Of a DNA stretch of 46,682 bases, positions 16,708 to 24,998 are shown piece by piece. This DNA is from Candidatus Gastranaerophilales bacterium (GTDB taxonomy: Bacteria; Cyanobacteriota; Vampirovibrionia; Gastranaerophilales; Gastranaerophilaceae): assembly GCA_900768915.1 (NCBI GenBank), contig CAAGEQ010000035.1, positions 1-46,682 of the forward strand, written 5' to 3'. The position numbers and the translations under genes are program-made. The notes beneath the pieces are model-generated. The model did no database searches, was not told the DNA's origin, and worked only from the letters and a program-made list of their open reading frames with translations. Numbering within the stretch: position 1 is the stretch's first letter; each line of letters opens with the position of its first letter.

Positions 16708-17685
16708 ATGAAAAAATATGCACTTATTATAATTGGAATAATTTTAATGACCTGTTTAACAGTTGTTGTTGTCAAAAAGAACCATCAATTGATTATTCAA
16801 GGAGAAGTTGATACAAAAAGTGTTGATTTATCCTCAAAAATTACAGGTCGGGTAAAAACAATCAATGTAAAAGAAGGTGACATGGTTAAGGCGGGGCAGG
16901 TTTTGATTACGCTTGATACTCCTGATATTGAAGCTAAAAAGGTTCAGGCAAATGCGGCTTTAGAGCTTGCAGAATCTAAGCGATTGGAAGTTTTAAACGG
17001 AGCAAGGAACGAGCAAAAAGCAATGGCATTGAATGCTCTGCACAAGGCTCAATCGGACCTGAAACTTGCACAAAAAACATATAACAGATTACATAACTTA
17101 AACAAAGAAGGTGTTATTTCAAACCAAAAAGCAGATGAGGCTTATACTCAATTCAACAATGCAAAACAGGCTGTTTTGATTGCACAAAATAACTATCAAA
17201 TGCTTGAAAACGGTTCAAGATATGAAGATAAACTTATTGCCTCAGCGGGTGTAAAACAAGCTCAAGGTTCAAATATTGAAGTTCAATCATACTTAGATGA
17301 GAATAAAATTATTTCTCCAATTTCAGGACAGGTAACGGAAATTTCTGTTGAAGAAGGCGAACTTGTCGGCAGCGGATATACGATTATTACAGTCGTTGAT
17401 ACAGATGATAATTGGGTTGTGTTTAATTTACGAGAAGATTTATTGCCAAAATTCAAGATGGGAACGGTTTTTGATGCTACAGTTCCGGCATTAGGTAAAA
17501 AACCGATAAAAGTAAAAGTTAATTTTATCTCTGCAATGGGAAATTTTGCAACATGGCGGGCAACAAAAATTCGTGGGGATTTTGATTTGAAAACTTTTGA
17601 AATTCATGCAAAACCGCTTGAAAAAAATCCTGATTTAAGGGCTGGAATGAGTGTTATAACGGATTACAACAAAATAGGCAAATAG
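16708..17685 (+). CDS. HlyD/EmrA-type periplasmic adaptor
   Basis: A 325-residue membrane-fusion protein. One N-terminal membrane helix (residues ~5-22) anchors it. The biotinyl-lipoyl half-motifs are SSKITGRVKTINVKEGDMVK and, after a helical hairpin (about 75-190), ISPISGQVTEISVEEGELVG. A beta-barrel domain follows, with VFNLREDLLPKFKMGT. It bridges the inner-membrane permeases and TolC. The hairpin is shorter than in HlyD proper and resembles YhiI/YbhG-like adaptors. It is 3 nt after the tolC-like stop and 3 nt before the first permease. Confidence 0.93.
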   Translation: MKKYALIIIGIILMTCLTVVVVKKNHQLIIQGEVDTKSVDLSSKITGRVKTINVKEGDMVKAGQVLITLDTPDIEAKKVQANAALELAESKRLEVLNGARNEQKAMALNALHKAQSDLKLAQKTYNRLHNLNKEGVISNQKADEAYTQFNNAKQAVLIAQNNYQMLENGSRYEDKLIASAGVKQAQGSNIEVQSYLDENKIISPISGQVTEISVEEGELVGSGYTIITVVDTDDNWVVFNLREDLLPKFKMGTVFDATVPALGKKPIKVKVNFISAMGNFATWRATKIRGDFDLKTFEIHAKPLEKNPDLRAGMSVITDYNKIGK

Positions 17686-17688
17686 TTT

Positions 17689-18855
17689 ATGAACAGGTTT
17701 ATTAACACCATAAAACGTGAAATATCAAAGATTAAATCCAATAAATTTTTAATGGTGATGTTGTTTATTGCACCGATAGTTTTTTCGATTGTTGTAATTT
17801 GGACATTTAGCGCAGGAATTCCTAAAAACTTACCGATTGCGGTTCTAGATTTAGATAACAGTGATATTACAAGAACAATAACAAGGGCAATTGATTCAAC
17901 GCCATCTGCTAAAGTTCGTTATAAAGTTGAGAATTATAATCAAGGATACGACTTGATAAAAGAAGGTAAAGTCTATGCAATTATTGTTTATCCTAAAGAT
18001 TTCAAAAAAGATTTAAACAGAAATAATACTCCGCAAATTGTTTACTATTACAATAATCAAATGATTTTAATCGGAAGTATTATTACAAAAGATATACAAA
18101 GTACGGTTATGACATTAACAAAATCCGTTGATGCGCAAATACGAATGAAAAAAGGACTAGCAAAAGATCCGACACTTTCTAAAATAAATTTGATAAGAGT
18201 TGATGAAAAAATCAAATCAAATCCTTATTTGAACTACTCATACTTTTTATCTTACGCAGCTGTTGCACATGTGTTCCAAATTTTTGCGGTATTACTTGCA
18301 GTTTGGACACTTGGCATTGAATTTAAAGAGGGAACAACAAAAGAATGGCTAAAAGAGGCTGATAATTCAATAATTAGCGCAGCTTTTGGTAAACTTTCAG
18401 TATATCTTATTGTACTTTTGATACAAATGTTTATTGTCTATGGTGGCTATGTAATAATTTATGGTGCTCCGTTTGAGGGGAATATTTTATTTACAATTTT
18501 TTCAAGTGGCATTTTTCTTTTAGCTTATCAACTTATGGGTTTGGCTTTTGTTGCAGTACTTTCAAACTTACGTTTTGCAATGAGTGTCGGCGCATTTTAT
18601 ACATCTTTAGGTTTTAGCCTTGCAGGAATGACTTTCCCTAACATGGGAATGCCTTTGTTTACAAGGTTTTACAGTTCATTATTACCGGTAAGACCTTATG
18701 TAAACCTGCTTATTGATCAAGCGATGAAAGGATTTATGCTAAAATATGATTTAATATATTTATTTTGGATAATGGCAATAGGATTACTGGGTACAATGTT
18801 TGTACCTCTATTAAAAAAACACGCTAATAACGAGGATTTATGGTATCAGATATAA
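17689..18855 (+). CDS. ABC-2 type permease subunit 1
   Basis: A 388-residue inner-membrane protein of the ABC-2 / YhgE-Pip-like superfamily. One N-terminal helix (residues ~20-40) is followed by a large periplasmic domain beginning LPIAVLDLDNSDITRTITRA, and then five C-terminal helices from about residue 185. This layout matches YhhJ/YbhS/YbhR exporters. It has no nucleotide-binding domain. It overlaps the second permease by 16 nt, so the two are probably coupled and form a heterodimer. Confidence 0.88.
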   Translation: MNRFINTIKREISKIKSNKFLMVMLFIAPIVFSIVVIWTFSAGIPKNLPIAVLDLDNSDITRTITRAIDSTPSAKVRYKVENYNQGYDLIKEGKVYAIIVYPKDFKKDLNRNNTPQIVYYYNNQMILIGSIITKDIQSTVMTLTKSVDAQIRMKKGLAKDPTLSKINLIRVDEKIKSNPYLNYSYFLSYAAVAHVFQIFAVLLAVWTLGIEFKEGTTKEWLKEADNSIISAAFGKLSVYLIVLLIQMFIVYGGYVIIYGAPFEGNILFTIFSSGIFLLAYQLMGLAFVAVLSNLRFAMSVGAFYTSLGFSLAGMTFPNMGMPLFTRFYSSLLPVRPYVNLLIDQAMKGFMLKYDLIYLFWIMAIGLLGTMFVPLLKKHANNEDLWYQI

Positions 18856-20039
18856 TAAAAATTTTAAAAAATGAATTTGTTGAAATATTTAAAGACCCCG
18901 GCAGTAGCTTGATTATGGTCGGAGCAATTTTTCTGTACAGTCTTTTTTATACGATACCATTTGCTAACAATGCTCTAAGAAATGTTCCAATTGGGGTCGT
19001 TGATAACGATAATACTTCTTTATCTCAGAAGTTTATCCGGGATTTGAATGCGACCGAGTATATTGAAGTAATTGAAACCCCAAAAGATATTGAAGACGCA
19101 AAATCGGAGTATTACAAAAATAAGATTAGAGCGTTTGTACTTATACCTAAAGATTTTGAGCGGGATATAAAACGCGGAAATCCGTCTTTTGTATCGTCTT
19201 ATACTGATAGTGCATATTTAATAATATACAAAAATATTGCAACAGCAGTTGCAACTGTTGCGGGTGAAACCGGAGCGAAAATTGAAGTCGGAACATTGAT
19301 GAAAAAAGGGACCCCGAAAGAAGTTGCAAAATCTCTGGTAAATCCTGTAGAATTTGTCCAAAATCCGCTTTATAATCCGATTGGAAGTTATCAAAACTAT
19401 ATTTATCCCTTGATTTTGATTATGATTTTGCAGCAAACAATGTTAATTGGGGTTAGTATGCTCAATGCAACTTTGCGTGAACGAATTAGCGGATTTAAAG
19501 AAAGAGGAGAAAACGGAAACTGGAAACTTACAAAACTCAACGCAATCAATCCTTATTCAAATAATCCTATTGAAATTGTTATAGGAAAAAGTTTAGCCTA
19601 TGTTTTATTGTATTTCATTTATGCGCTGATATTTTTCCTGATATTCCCTACGCTTGTAACTTATGATATGACATATAATCTTATCCCAATGTTTTTGATA
19701 CTGGTTCCGTTTTTGTTTGCAAGTGCTTTTTTAGGAATAAGTTTAGTATATTTCTGCAAAAAACGTGAAATTTCATTTTTTATAATGATAGTATCGTCTG
19801 TACCTTTAATATTTTTACCCGGGTTTGTTTGGCCGAAAGAATCAATCCCCATAGTATTGAATGTCCTATCAAAATTTATTCCGTTTGAAACTGCCGCAGA
19901 CGGACTCGTAAAAATAAATCAAATGGGTGCAAGTTTTTGTCAAGTTCAAAAAGATTTTTGGATATTATTAGGTTTATGCTGCCTATATTTTGTAGCCGCT
20001 TGCTATACAATGAAGAAAATAAAATCTGAAATAGAATAA
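18840..20039 (+). CDS. ABC-2 type permease subunit 2
   Basis: A 399-residue paralogue of the preceding permease. It has the same layout: an N-terminal helix (about 20-40), a periplasmic domain starting VPIGVVDNDNTSLSQKFIRD, and a six-helix C-terminal membrane region with LGISLVYFCKKREISFFIMI. GAGG precedes the ATG, which lies inside the end of the first permease gene. It is the last gene of the operon. No ATP-binding protein gene is present before or after it, so the energy source must be supplied in trans or be something other than ATP. Confidence 0.88.
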   Translation: MVSDIIKILKNEFVEIFKDPGSSLIMVGAIFLYSLFYTIPFANNALRNVPIGVVDNDNTSLSQKFIRDLNATEYIEVIETPKDIEDAKSEYYKNKIRAFVLIPKDFERDIKRGNPSFVSSYTDSAYLIIYKNIATAVATVAGETGAKIEVGTLMKKGTPKEVAKSLVNPVEFVQNPLYNPIGSYQNYIYPLILIMILQQTMLIGVSMLNATLRERISGFKERGENGNWKLTKLNAINPYSNNPIEIVIGKSLAYVLLYFIYALIFFLIFPTLVTYDMTYNLIPMFLILVPFLFASAFLGISLVYFCKKREISFFIMIVSSVPLIFLPGFVWPKESIPIVLNVLSKFIPFETAADGLVKINQMGASFCQVQKDFWILLGLCCLYFVAACYTMKKIKSEIE

Positions 20040-20109
20040 AAATAACATTGAAATTGTAAATATTTTTGTACAATTCAACTAAATTTATTTTAAAACAAGA
20101 ATGTTTTTT

Positions 20110-20157
20110 GCCTGAAATAGTCAATCCATCTAACCTAAATAAGCACACCATGTGACC
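20110..20157 (-). repeat. Two inverted copies of the element-end motif
   Basis: Read on the minus strand, 20157-20137 gives a copy with core CACATGGTGTGCTTATTT and 20135-20110 gives GATGGATTGACTATTTCAGG. Both match the left-end motif but in opposite orientation, and they lie side by side. Side-by-side sites are also seen at the right end of phage Mu. They support the proposed right boundary near 20168. Confidence 0.6.
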
Positions 20158-20355
20158 TTTTACACTCATGTGATTTTTGCTTTAAACGAACAATTACACT
20201 CTGGTGAAAAACGATTAATTCAGTTTGCTAAAAATAATTGTAAAATATTACCTGAAAACTTTGAAACTAATCTATTAGAGTTATTTAAGCAACCAAACAA
20301 ATCAACATTAAACATATTAGAGTCTATTGTTGATGAATTAAAAATGTTGCTATAA
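20152..20355 (+). pseudogene. 3' fragment of a disrupted gene
   Basis: The frame is open to 20355 and the part after the proposed element end, starting VIFALNEQLHSGEKRLIQFA, reads like the C-terminal helices of a soluble protein, ending LESIVDELKMLL. The only ATG (20152) lies inside the element-end motif and has no ribosome site. I therefore read it as the tail of a gene whose 5' part was lost when the element inserted. The left flank shows no matching 5' piece, so a deletion must have followed. I do not recognise the family. Confidence 0.5.
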
Positions 20356-20376
20356 AAATTCTGAATAAAAAATACT

Positions 20377-20736
20377 TTAACTAATTTTTTGTGCTTGTTG
20401 TTCTTGTTGTGCTTCTTTTTTAGTTCCAATATAGGTTAATGTACCTGCTACAAGACCAACTATACCATTCATTGCTAAAGATATTTTAAATGAAGATTTC
20501 ATACTTTTGAACATTGCACCAGTTATTCTTTCGATTGCAAGACCTACTCCAAACCAAACTGCACCATTAAAAAGCCCTGCCTGAAGTGGCGATAGTTTAG
20601 GTAATTCCTTATGTGTTGTTGAAATCTGTTGGTTTGATACATTATTTTGTGGTATAGGTATTTGTGCCTTCGGTCTATTATTTTGTGTTGTTTGTGCAAC
20701 TGTATTATTTCCAAAATTTATTGCTGAAATACTCAT
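20377..20736 (-). CDS. Small membrane protein with N-terminal INFG motif
   Basis: A 119-residue protein of unknown function. The N-terminus MSISAINFGNNT carries the short motif shared with other proteins in this window. A proline/glutamine-rich linker (to ~50) precedes two hydrophobic segments (about 55-70 and 82-104, the latter ISLAMNGIVGLVAGTLTYIG), and a glutamine-rich tail follows. AAGGTG lies before the ATG. It is divergent from the HD-domain gene, with 156 nt between. Confidence 0.65.
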   Translation of the reverse strand: MSISAINFGNNTVAQTTQNNRPKAQIPIPQNNVSNQQISTTHKELPKLSPLQAGLFNGAVWFGVGLAIERITGAMFKSMKSSFKISLAMNGIVGLVAGTLTYIGTKKEAQQEQQAQKIS

Positions 20737-20892
20737 TTAGTTCACCTTTATTTTCTACACACTCATATTAAGGAATGACAAGAATAATAATTGCTTAGAT
20801 ATTGTTAGTTTGTAATATTTATTTACATTAGGGCAATTTATAGGATATTTAGTTTGTTTATATGTATAGGTTAAGTTATACATGATATTAGT

Positions 20893-22119
20893 ATGTCGAT
20901 AAAAATAGATAATATTTCAAATATAAAATCTGATAAGAATGCTATGAACGTAAGTTTTACTCAAAAATCTTATGTTTCAAGTTCTGGTGCGTTAAAAGAT
21001 GTTGGTAATGATAAACTCAATATATCTAAACAAGATTATCACTTAGAACAAACTGAAAAAACAGGATTTGGGAAGTGGACTAAAGCAACCATCGCATTAG
21101 GTACGGTTTCTGTTTTAGGGTTGGGTGCATTTCTTACTCATGGCAAAATAAAATCTAATAAACTAAAACAATCAGCACAAGAAGTTGGAAAACTCGCAGA
21201 AAATAAAGAAATTTTAAAGATATTTAGTACAACAAACCATTTAGACAATGCAATTATTGGATTTAATCCAGAAACGTTTGGTAAAAATGGTATTCCTTTA
21301 AAATATAGTAGGAATAGTTTTTTAAGTGATTTAAAGACAGAATTAGATATATTGCCAAAAGAACAACGTAAGCAAATTGAAGCAAAGTTTGATATACAAC
21401 TTAATCCAACTAATTTTAACGAAGTTGGTGTCGAAATTGAACGTATTCCGAGAATACCAAATGATGTTGGAACTTCTGAACCAGAACAAAAAATTAGTAA
21501 GATAATTAAGAAATTCACTCAAGAAAATGAAACCCTTATTGAAAATCCTGAAACTAAAAAAGTTTTGGATATGATTATTCAAGAATTTCCTGAGTTTACT
21601 GCTATTGTAGGCAAAAAACAACATAGAACACATCAATATTCTGTAGATGTTCATACAATTAAAAATCTTCAAGATAATTTGCAAAATCCTAGAGTGCAAA
21701 GTTTAGATTCTGAATCTCAATTAGTATTGAAATATTCAACTATTTTACATGATTTAGGCAAACAGTTTATTTCTGATGTTCGTCCTGATGAGGGACATGC
21801 CAAATTGAGTGCGAAATATACAAAACATATCCTTGAGAGAATGGATTTATCACCAAAGATAAAATCAAGAATACTTAATCAAGTTGAACATCATCATTGG
21901 TTTAAAGATTATAATATGGGAATGACTTCTGCAGAAGATGTTGCTAATTTGTTCAAGACAAAAGAAGATGTTACTATTGCAGAGATTATGGCACATTCTG
22001 ATCTTAAGAATGTGAATGATAATTTCCATTTGAAATGTATGGGGCTTCTTGGTAGACCTAATGATTATGACGTTGTAATGAATTCAAAATTTGCAGGTAT
22101 TGATAAGGTTATAAATTAA
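20893..22119 (+). CDS. HD-domain phosphohydrolase with VSFT N-terminal motif
   Basis: A 408-residue protein. Residues 20-23 are VSFT, within a disordered asparagine/lysine-rich leader. A hydrophobic segment at about 63-84 (ATIALGTVSVLGLGAFLTHG) may anchor it. The C-terminal half is an HD domain: H247 in RTHQYSVDVH, H286-D287 in ILHDLGKQF, H302 in DEGHAKLS, HHHW near 333 and a late aspartate in MAHSDLKNVN. HD domains hydrolyse phosphate esters, often nucleotides or cyclic nucleotides; the substrate is unknown. There is no classic signal peptide. It is convergent with the kinase-like gene, another protein with the same motif. Confidence 0.8.
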   Translation: MSIKIDNISNIKSDKNAMNVSFTQKSYVSSSGALKDVGNDKLNISKQDYHLEQTEKTGFGKWTKATIALGTVSVLGLGAFLTHGKIKSNKLKQSAQEVGKLAENKEILKIFSTTNHLDNAIIGFNPETFGKNGIPLKYSRNSFLSDLKTELDILPKEQRKQIEAKFDIQLNPTNFNEVGVEIERIPRIPNDVGTSEPEQKISKIIKKFTQENETLIENPETKKVLDMIIQEFPEFTAIVGKKQHRTHQYSVDVHTIKNLQDNLQNPRVQSLDSESQLVLKYSTILHDLGKQFISDVRPDEGHAKLSAKYTKHILERMDLSPKIKSRILNQVEHHHWFKDYNMGMTSAEDVANLFKTKEDVTIAEIMAHSDLKNVNDNFHLKCMGLLGRPNDYDVVMNSKFAGIDKVIN

Positions 22120-22181
22120 CAAGTCCTCAAACAAATTCATATTTGAGAAGAAGTTTGATTATTGGAATAGGTTTAAATTTT

Positions 22182-23573
22182 TTATTTCTCAATTTTATCG
22201 AGTTCTTTTAGTATGTCAGTTGTTGACATGCCGTTGTGATAGGCTTTGAATAGCCATTGAAGGCTATGTGATTCGTCTAAAAGTGAGGTTATTTGATTGG
22301 CATCATCGCAAATGCCACCTAAATCTATGATTGTGTCACCGATATAGTTTCCTGCATGTAGGTCACCATGATGTAATCCTTTTTCTTTGAGCCAAGATGT
22401 TAGTTTCAAAGCATTTTCTGGAACTTGTTTTGAATCGTTTACAAATTCTACAACTTCCCATGCTCCTTTTGTCGTTGTTCCAAGTTCATCTTTCGCTTGC
22501 ACAAAGTATCCAACAGGGTTTGCAATATATAATTTAGGTATATCCTTTACACCCGCATTTTGTGCTTCTTGCCAGATGGCTATTTCATCATATACACCTT
22601 GTCCTGTATTCATTTGGTAAGGGTTTTTTGCTGCTTTATAGCATATTTGATTATTATTAGCATCTTTGATTAGATACGCATCGTTTAAACAACCGCTTCC
22701 AATGCTTTCTGCAGTAAATTCTTTTTCACCAATTTTGAATTTGTTTAATTTTCTTGGTTCTAAATAAACAGGTAATTCATCTAATGTTTTGAATAATTCA
22801 TTTTCATCAAGACCTTTAAATATTTCAGGTATTTCATTTTTAATTATTGCGGAACCTTTTTCTCTTACAGTATTATTTGCAACAATTGCATACCTTAATC
22901 CTAAATCATAGATGTTTTTATCATCATAATTATCTTTTATTAATTTTAAATTTGGAGTGTCAAATGTTAAATTTTCGCAATCTTTTAATGCTTGTTTTGT
23001 ATCATCTGATTGTTTGAATTTGTTGAAGTGCCAGTCTAAATCTATATTATTTGCTAAAGGTGCATCTTCAATTTCTTTATCAAATTTTATTCCATCATAA
23101 TTTGTTTGAACTTTTTCTTTTGCTTCAAGTTGTTTATTCCAAAAATCGGAGTATTCTTGTTCTTTCTTTATATGTTGTTCTTGAAGCCATTGTTCATTAC
23201 GTTCGTTGCTTTCTGCAATTCGTTGTTTGTGCTGGTTTAATTCTCTTTCTTTAGTTTCAAAATATTCTTTTACTTGTTTTTGAATATATGTATTTTCTTC
23301 ATTCTTTTTTTGTGTTGTTTTAATTTTTGTGGTATTTGTTTTTTTGAAAATATTTTTTACATGTTTACCTTTTGCTAAAATGATTTCTGCAATACTTGCA
23401 ATTGCAACTGTTGCTAATGTTGCGTATCCAATTTTGTTGTTTTTATTTGTTGATTCAAATTTATCTTGTTGGGTTGATGTATTTTTTAATCCACGAAAAT
23501 TAACAGAATTGTTTCTGTTTTGATAAATATTATTATTTGTGACAATATTGTATTGTTGAATATTATTTAACAT
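22182..23573 (-). CDS. Kinase-fold protein with VNFRG N-terminal motif
   Basis: A 463-residue protein. I start at the ATG at 23573, 7 nt after AAGGTG; a GTG one codon upstream is too close. VNFRG is at residues 24-28. A hydrophobic segment (IGYATLATVAIASIAEIILA) comes next, then a charged coiled coil (~90-150). The C-terminal ~200 residues look like an aminoglycoside-phosphotransferase or protein-kinase fold: a loop IGSGCLNDAYLIK, a lysine in YKAAKNP, catalytic H402-G-D404-L-H-A-G-N409 and metal-binding D417 in IIDLGG. The key residues are all present, so it is probably an active phosphotransferase with unknown substrate. Confidence 0.75.
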   Translation of the reverse strand: MLNNIQQYNIVTNNNIYQNRNNSVNFRGLKNTSTQQDKFESTNKNNKIGYATLATVAIASIAEIILAKGKHVKNIFKKTNTTKIKTTQKKNEENTYIQKQVKEYFETKERELNQHKQRIAESNERNEQWLQEQHIKKEQEYSDFWNKQLEAKEKVQTNYDGIKFDKEIEDAPLANNIDLDWHFNKFKQSDDTKQALKDCENLTFDTPNLKLIKDNYDDKNIYDLGLRYAIVANNTVREKGSAIIKNEIPEIFKGLDENELFKTLDELPVYLEPRKLNKFKIGEKEFTAESIGSGCLNDAYLIKDANNNQICYKAAKNPYQMNTGQGVYDEIAIWQEAQNAGVKDIPKLYIANPVGYFVQAKDELGTTTKGAWEVVEFVNDSKQVPENALKLTSWLKEKGLHHGDLHAGNYIGDTIIDLGGICDDANQITSLLDESHSLQWLFKAYHNGMSTTDILKELDKIEK

Positions 23574-23668
23574 CACATTACACCTTCTGTGTTAATAAAA
23601 CAGTTGAATGTGTAAAATTGCTTGTATGTTAATAAATTTTAAGTATAACCAAAATTAAGGTAATAAAT

Positions 23669-23803
23669 ATGATATTAGAACTATTAGGATTATTCTTCGG
23701 TAAAAGTATTGTAAAACAAGTAGATAATTGTGTTAAGGAAATAGATAATTTGTCTGAGGAAGACGTTGCTATGATAGAACAGTTATTAGATGATGAAGAT
23801 TGA
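23669..23803 (+). CDS. Small acidic protein, 44 aa
   Basis: A short open frame with AAGG before the ATG encodes MILELLGLFFGKSIVKQVDN followed by an acidic tail, ending MIEQLLDDED. It has a hydrophobic N-terminal helix and a strongly acidic C-terminus. Codon use is like the neighbouring genes. It has no recognised family and may be a small regulatory or membrane-associated protein. Confidence 0.45.
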   Translation: MILELLGLFFGKSIVKQVDNCVKEIDNLSEEDVAMIEQLLDDED

Positions 23804-23886
23804 CAAAATACAGAGAAATAATGAGAAATTAATAATATTGTATTTATAGTATAATGTCTTTAGTTTAATGATTTAAGGAGATAAAT

Positions 23887-24927
23887 ATGAAAAAGTTTTT
23901 AGTGTTTTTGCTAATATTATTGGTTGGTATTGCATTTATTCCAACAAAAAATTATGCAGCAGATGATACATTGGAATTATTGCCAACAATGACAACAGAA
24001 ACTAATTCTCAAAATAGAGTTTGGGTCGGAACATTCCAACTTGTATGGAATGAAATTGTTGACAATGTTGTTAAAAATCCTGTTCAATTTGTAGATTTTG
24101 ATTCATCAATGGCAAAAAATTTGAACAAAAAAGAATTTATAAAAAATAATATTAGTAGTAATTCTTATTATACAAAATATGGTATTGTTTCTCCACAATT
24201 GAAGAAAGAAATTGCTAAAGCAATTAAAAAGAAATTTAGAGAAACTAGTGATATTTTAGATATGTTTGATTTTACTAAAAAACCAAACGATATTTTTGTA
24301 TATGCAATGTTGAAAAAAGATTTTAAATTCCTTTCAGCCTTTGATAAACTGCCACAAGGTTGCTTTGGTGAAAATAGAACTCCTGTGAAGTATTTTGGTA
24401 TTAAAGATAATAGTAATAAAAAACTTTATAAGAATGTAGAAGTTCTTTTCTATAATAATGATAATGATTTTGCAGTTAAATTGTTAACTAAGGGAAATGA
24501 TGAAGTTTTATTGTACAGAACAAATGATGATAAGACTTTTGATAAATATTTCCAAGATATTAACCAAAAATCAAAGGATTATACAGGAAGTAAATCATTT
24601 GATAAAGGTGACAATTTGATGGTTCCTGATATTAATTTTTATAAGATGGGTGGTTTTGAAGAATTAGAAGGACACAAAATCTTAAATACAAACTTTTATA
24701 TCGACAAAACTGTTGAAACAATTGATTTTAAAATGAATAATGAAGGTGTAAAATTGAAGAGTGAAGCAGCCGCTATGGTTCGATGTATGTCTTTAGCACC
24801 ACAAAGTGGTAGATATTTTATGTTTAATGATACATTTGTATTATTCTTAATTGAAAAAGGACAAAAAGTTCCATATTTTGCAATTAGAGTACATGATGTT
24901 GATGCAATAAATAAATTGAAAAAGTAA
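23887..24927 (+). CDS. Secreted protein with serpin-like C-terminus
   Basis: A 346-residue protein with a signal peptide (MKKFLVFLLILLVGIAFIPT..YAA, cleavage near residue 24). The C-terminal ~70 residues read like a serpin: NNEGVKLKSEAAAMVRCM parallels the hinge EEGTEAAAAT, and FMFNDTFVLFLIEKGQKVPY plus IRV parallels F-ADHPFLFLIRD..ILFMGRV. The earlier WVGTFQLVWNEIVDNVV and the glycine/lysine-rich strands are compatible with the fold but not diagnostic. If correct, it is a secreted protease-inhibitor-like protein; the segment between hinge and final strands is short, so a working reactive loop is uncertain. TATAAT at 23850 and AAGGAG precede the gene. Confidence 0.6.
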   Translation: MKKFLVFLLILLVGIAFIPTKNYAADDTLELLPTMTTETNSQNRVWVGTFQLVWNEIVDNVVKNPVQFVDFDSSMAKNLNKKEFIKNNISSNSYYTKYGIVSPQLKKEIAKAIKKKFRETSDILDMFDFTKKPNDIFVYAMLKKDFKFLSAFDKLPQGCFGENRTPVKYFGIKDNSNKKLYKNVEVLFYNNDNDFAVKLLTKGNDEVLLYRTNDDKTFDKYFQDINQKSKDYTGSKSFDKGDNLMVPDINFYKMGGFEELEGHKILNTNFYIDKTVETIDFKMNNEGVKLKSEAAAMVRCMSLAPQSGRYFMFNDTFVLFLIEKGQKVPYFAIRVHDVDAINKLKK

Positions 24928-24948
24928 TAATTCACAAAATCAAAAAAT

Positions 24949-24980
24949 AAAAAGTCGGCTGATAATTCGCCGACTTTTTT
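24949..24980. terminator. Bidirectional terminator
   Basis: GTCGGC (24954-24959) pairs with GCCGAC (24969-24974), flanked by A runs on the left and T runs on the right. It serves the convergent serpin-like and flavodoxin-like genes. Confidence 0.9.
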
Positions 24981-24998
24981 ATTGTGTAATAGTTTGTT

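Larger units (their letters stand above)
13447..20168. mobile_element. Decayed Mu-like transposable element carrying an efflux operon
   Basis: Proposed boundaries are TGAGT at 13447 and its inverse ACTCA at 20164-20168. Inside the left end are four copies of a ~25-bp motif (core ATGGTRTGATTATTTT) in +, -, +, + orientation. Inside the right end are two adjacent copies in the opposite orientation. This is how Mu-family transposase-binding sites are arranged. The left part encodes a frameshifted MuA-type transposase remnant; the rest is cargo: a possible immunity protein, a MarR regulator and a four-gene efflux operon. I found no target duplication at these exact ends, and no MuB-like gene, so the element is probably immobile. 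The boundaries are tentative. Confidence 0.5.

Noticed and set aside
13241..20168. Site-specific integration of an island into tRNA-Phe
   Set aside because: No integrase gene and no repeated tRNA 3' end at the right boundary were found; the terminator of the tRNA is intact.
13436..20173. A 5-bp target duplication at the proposed Mu-like ends
   Set aside because: The flanks TAAAC and TGTGA do not match, and other nearby TG...CA choices did not match either; I therefore do not claim a duplication.
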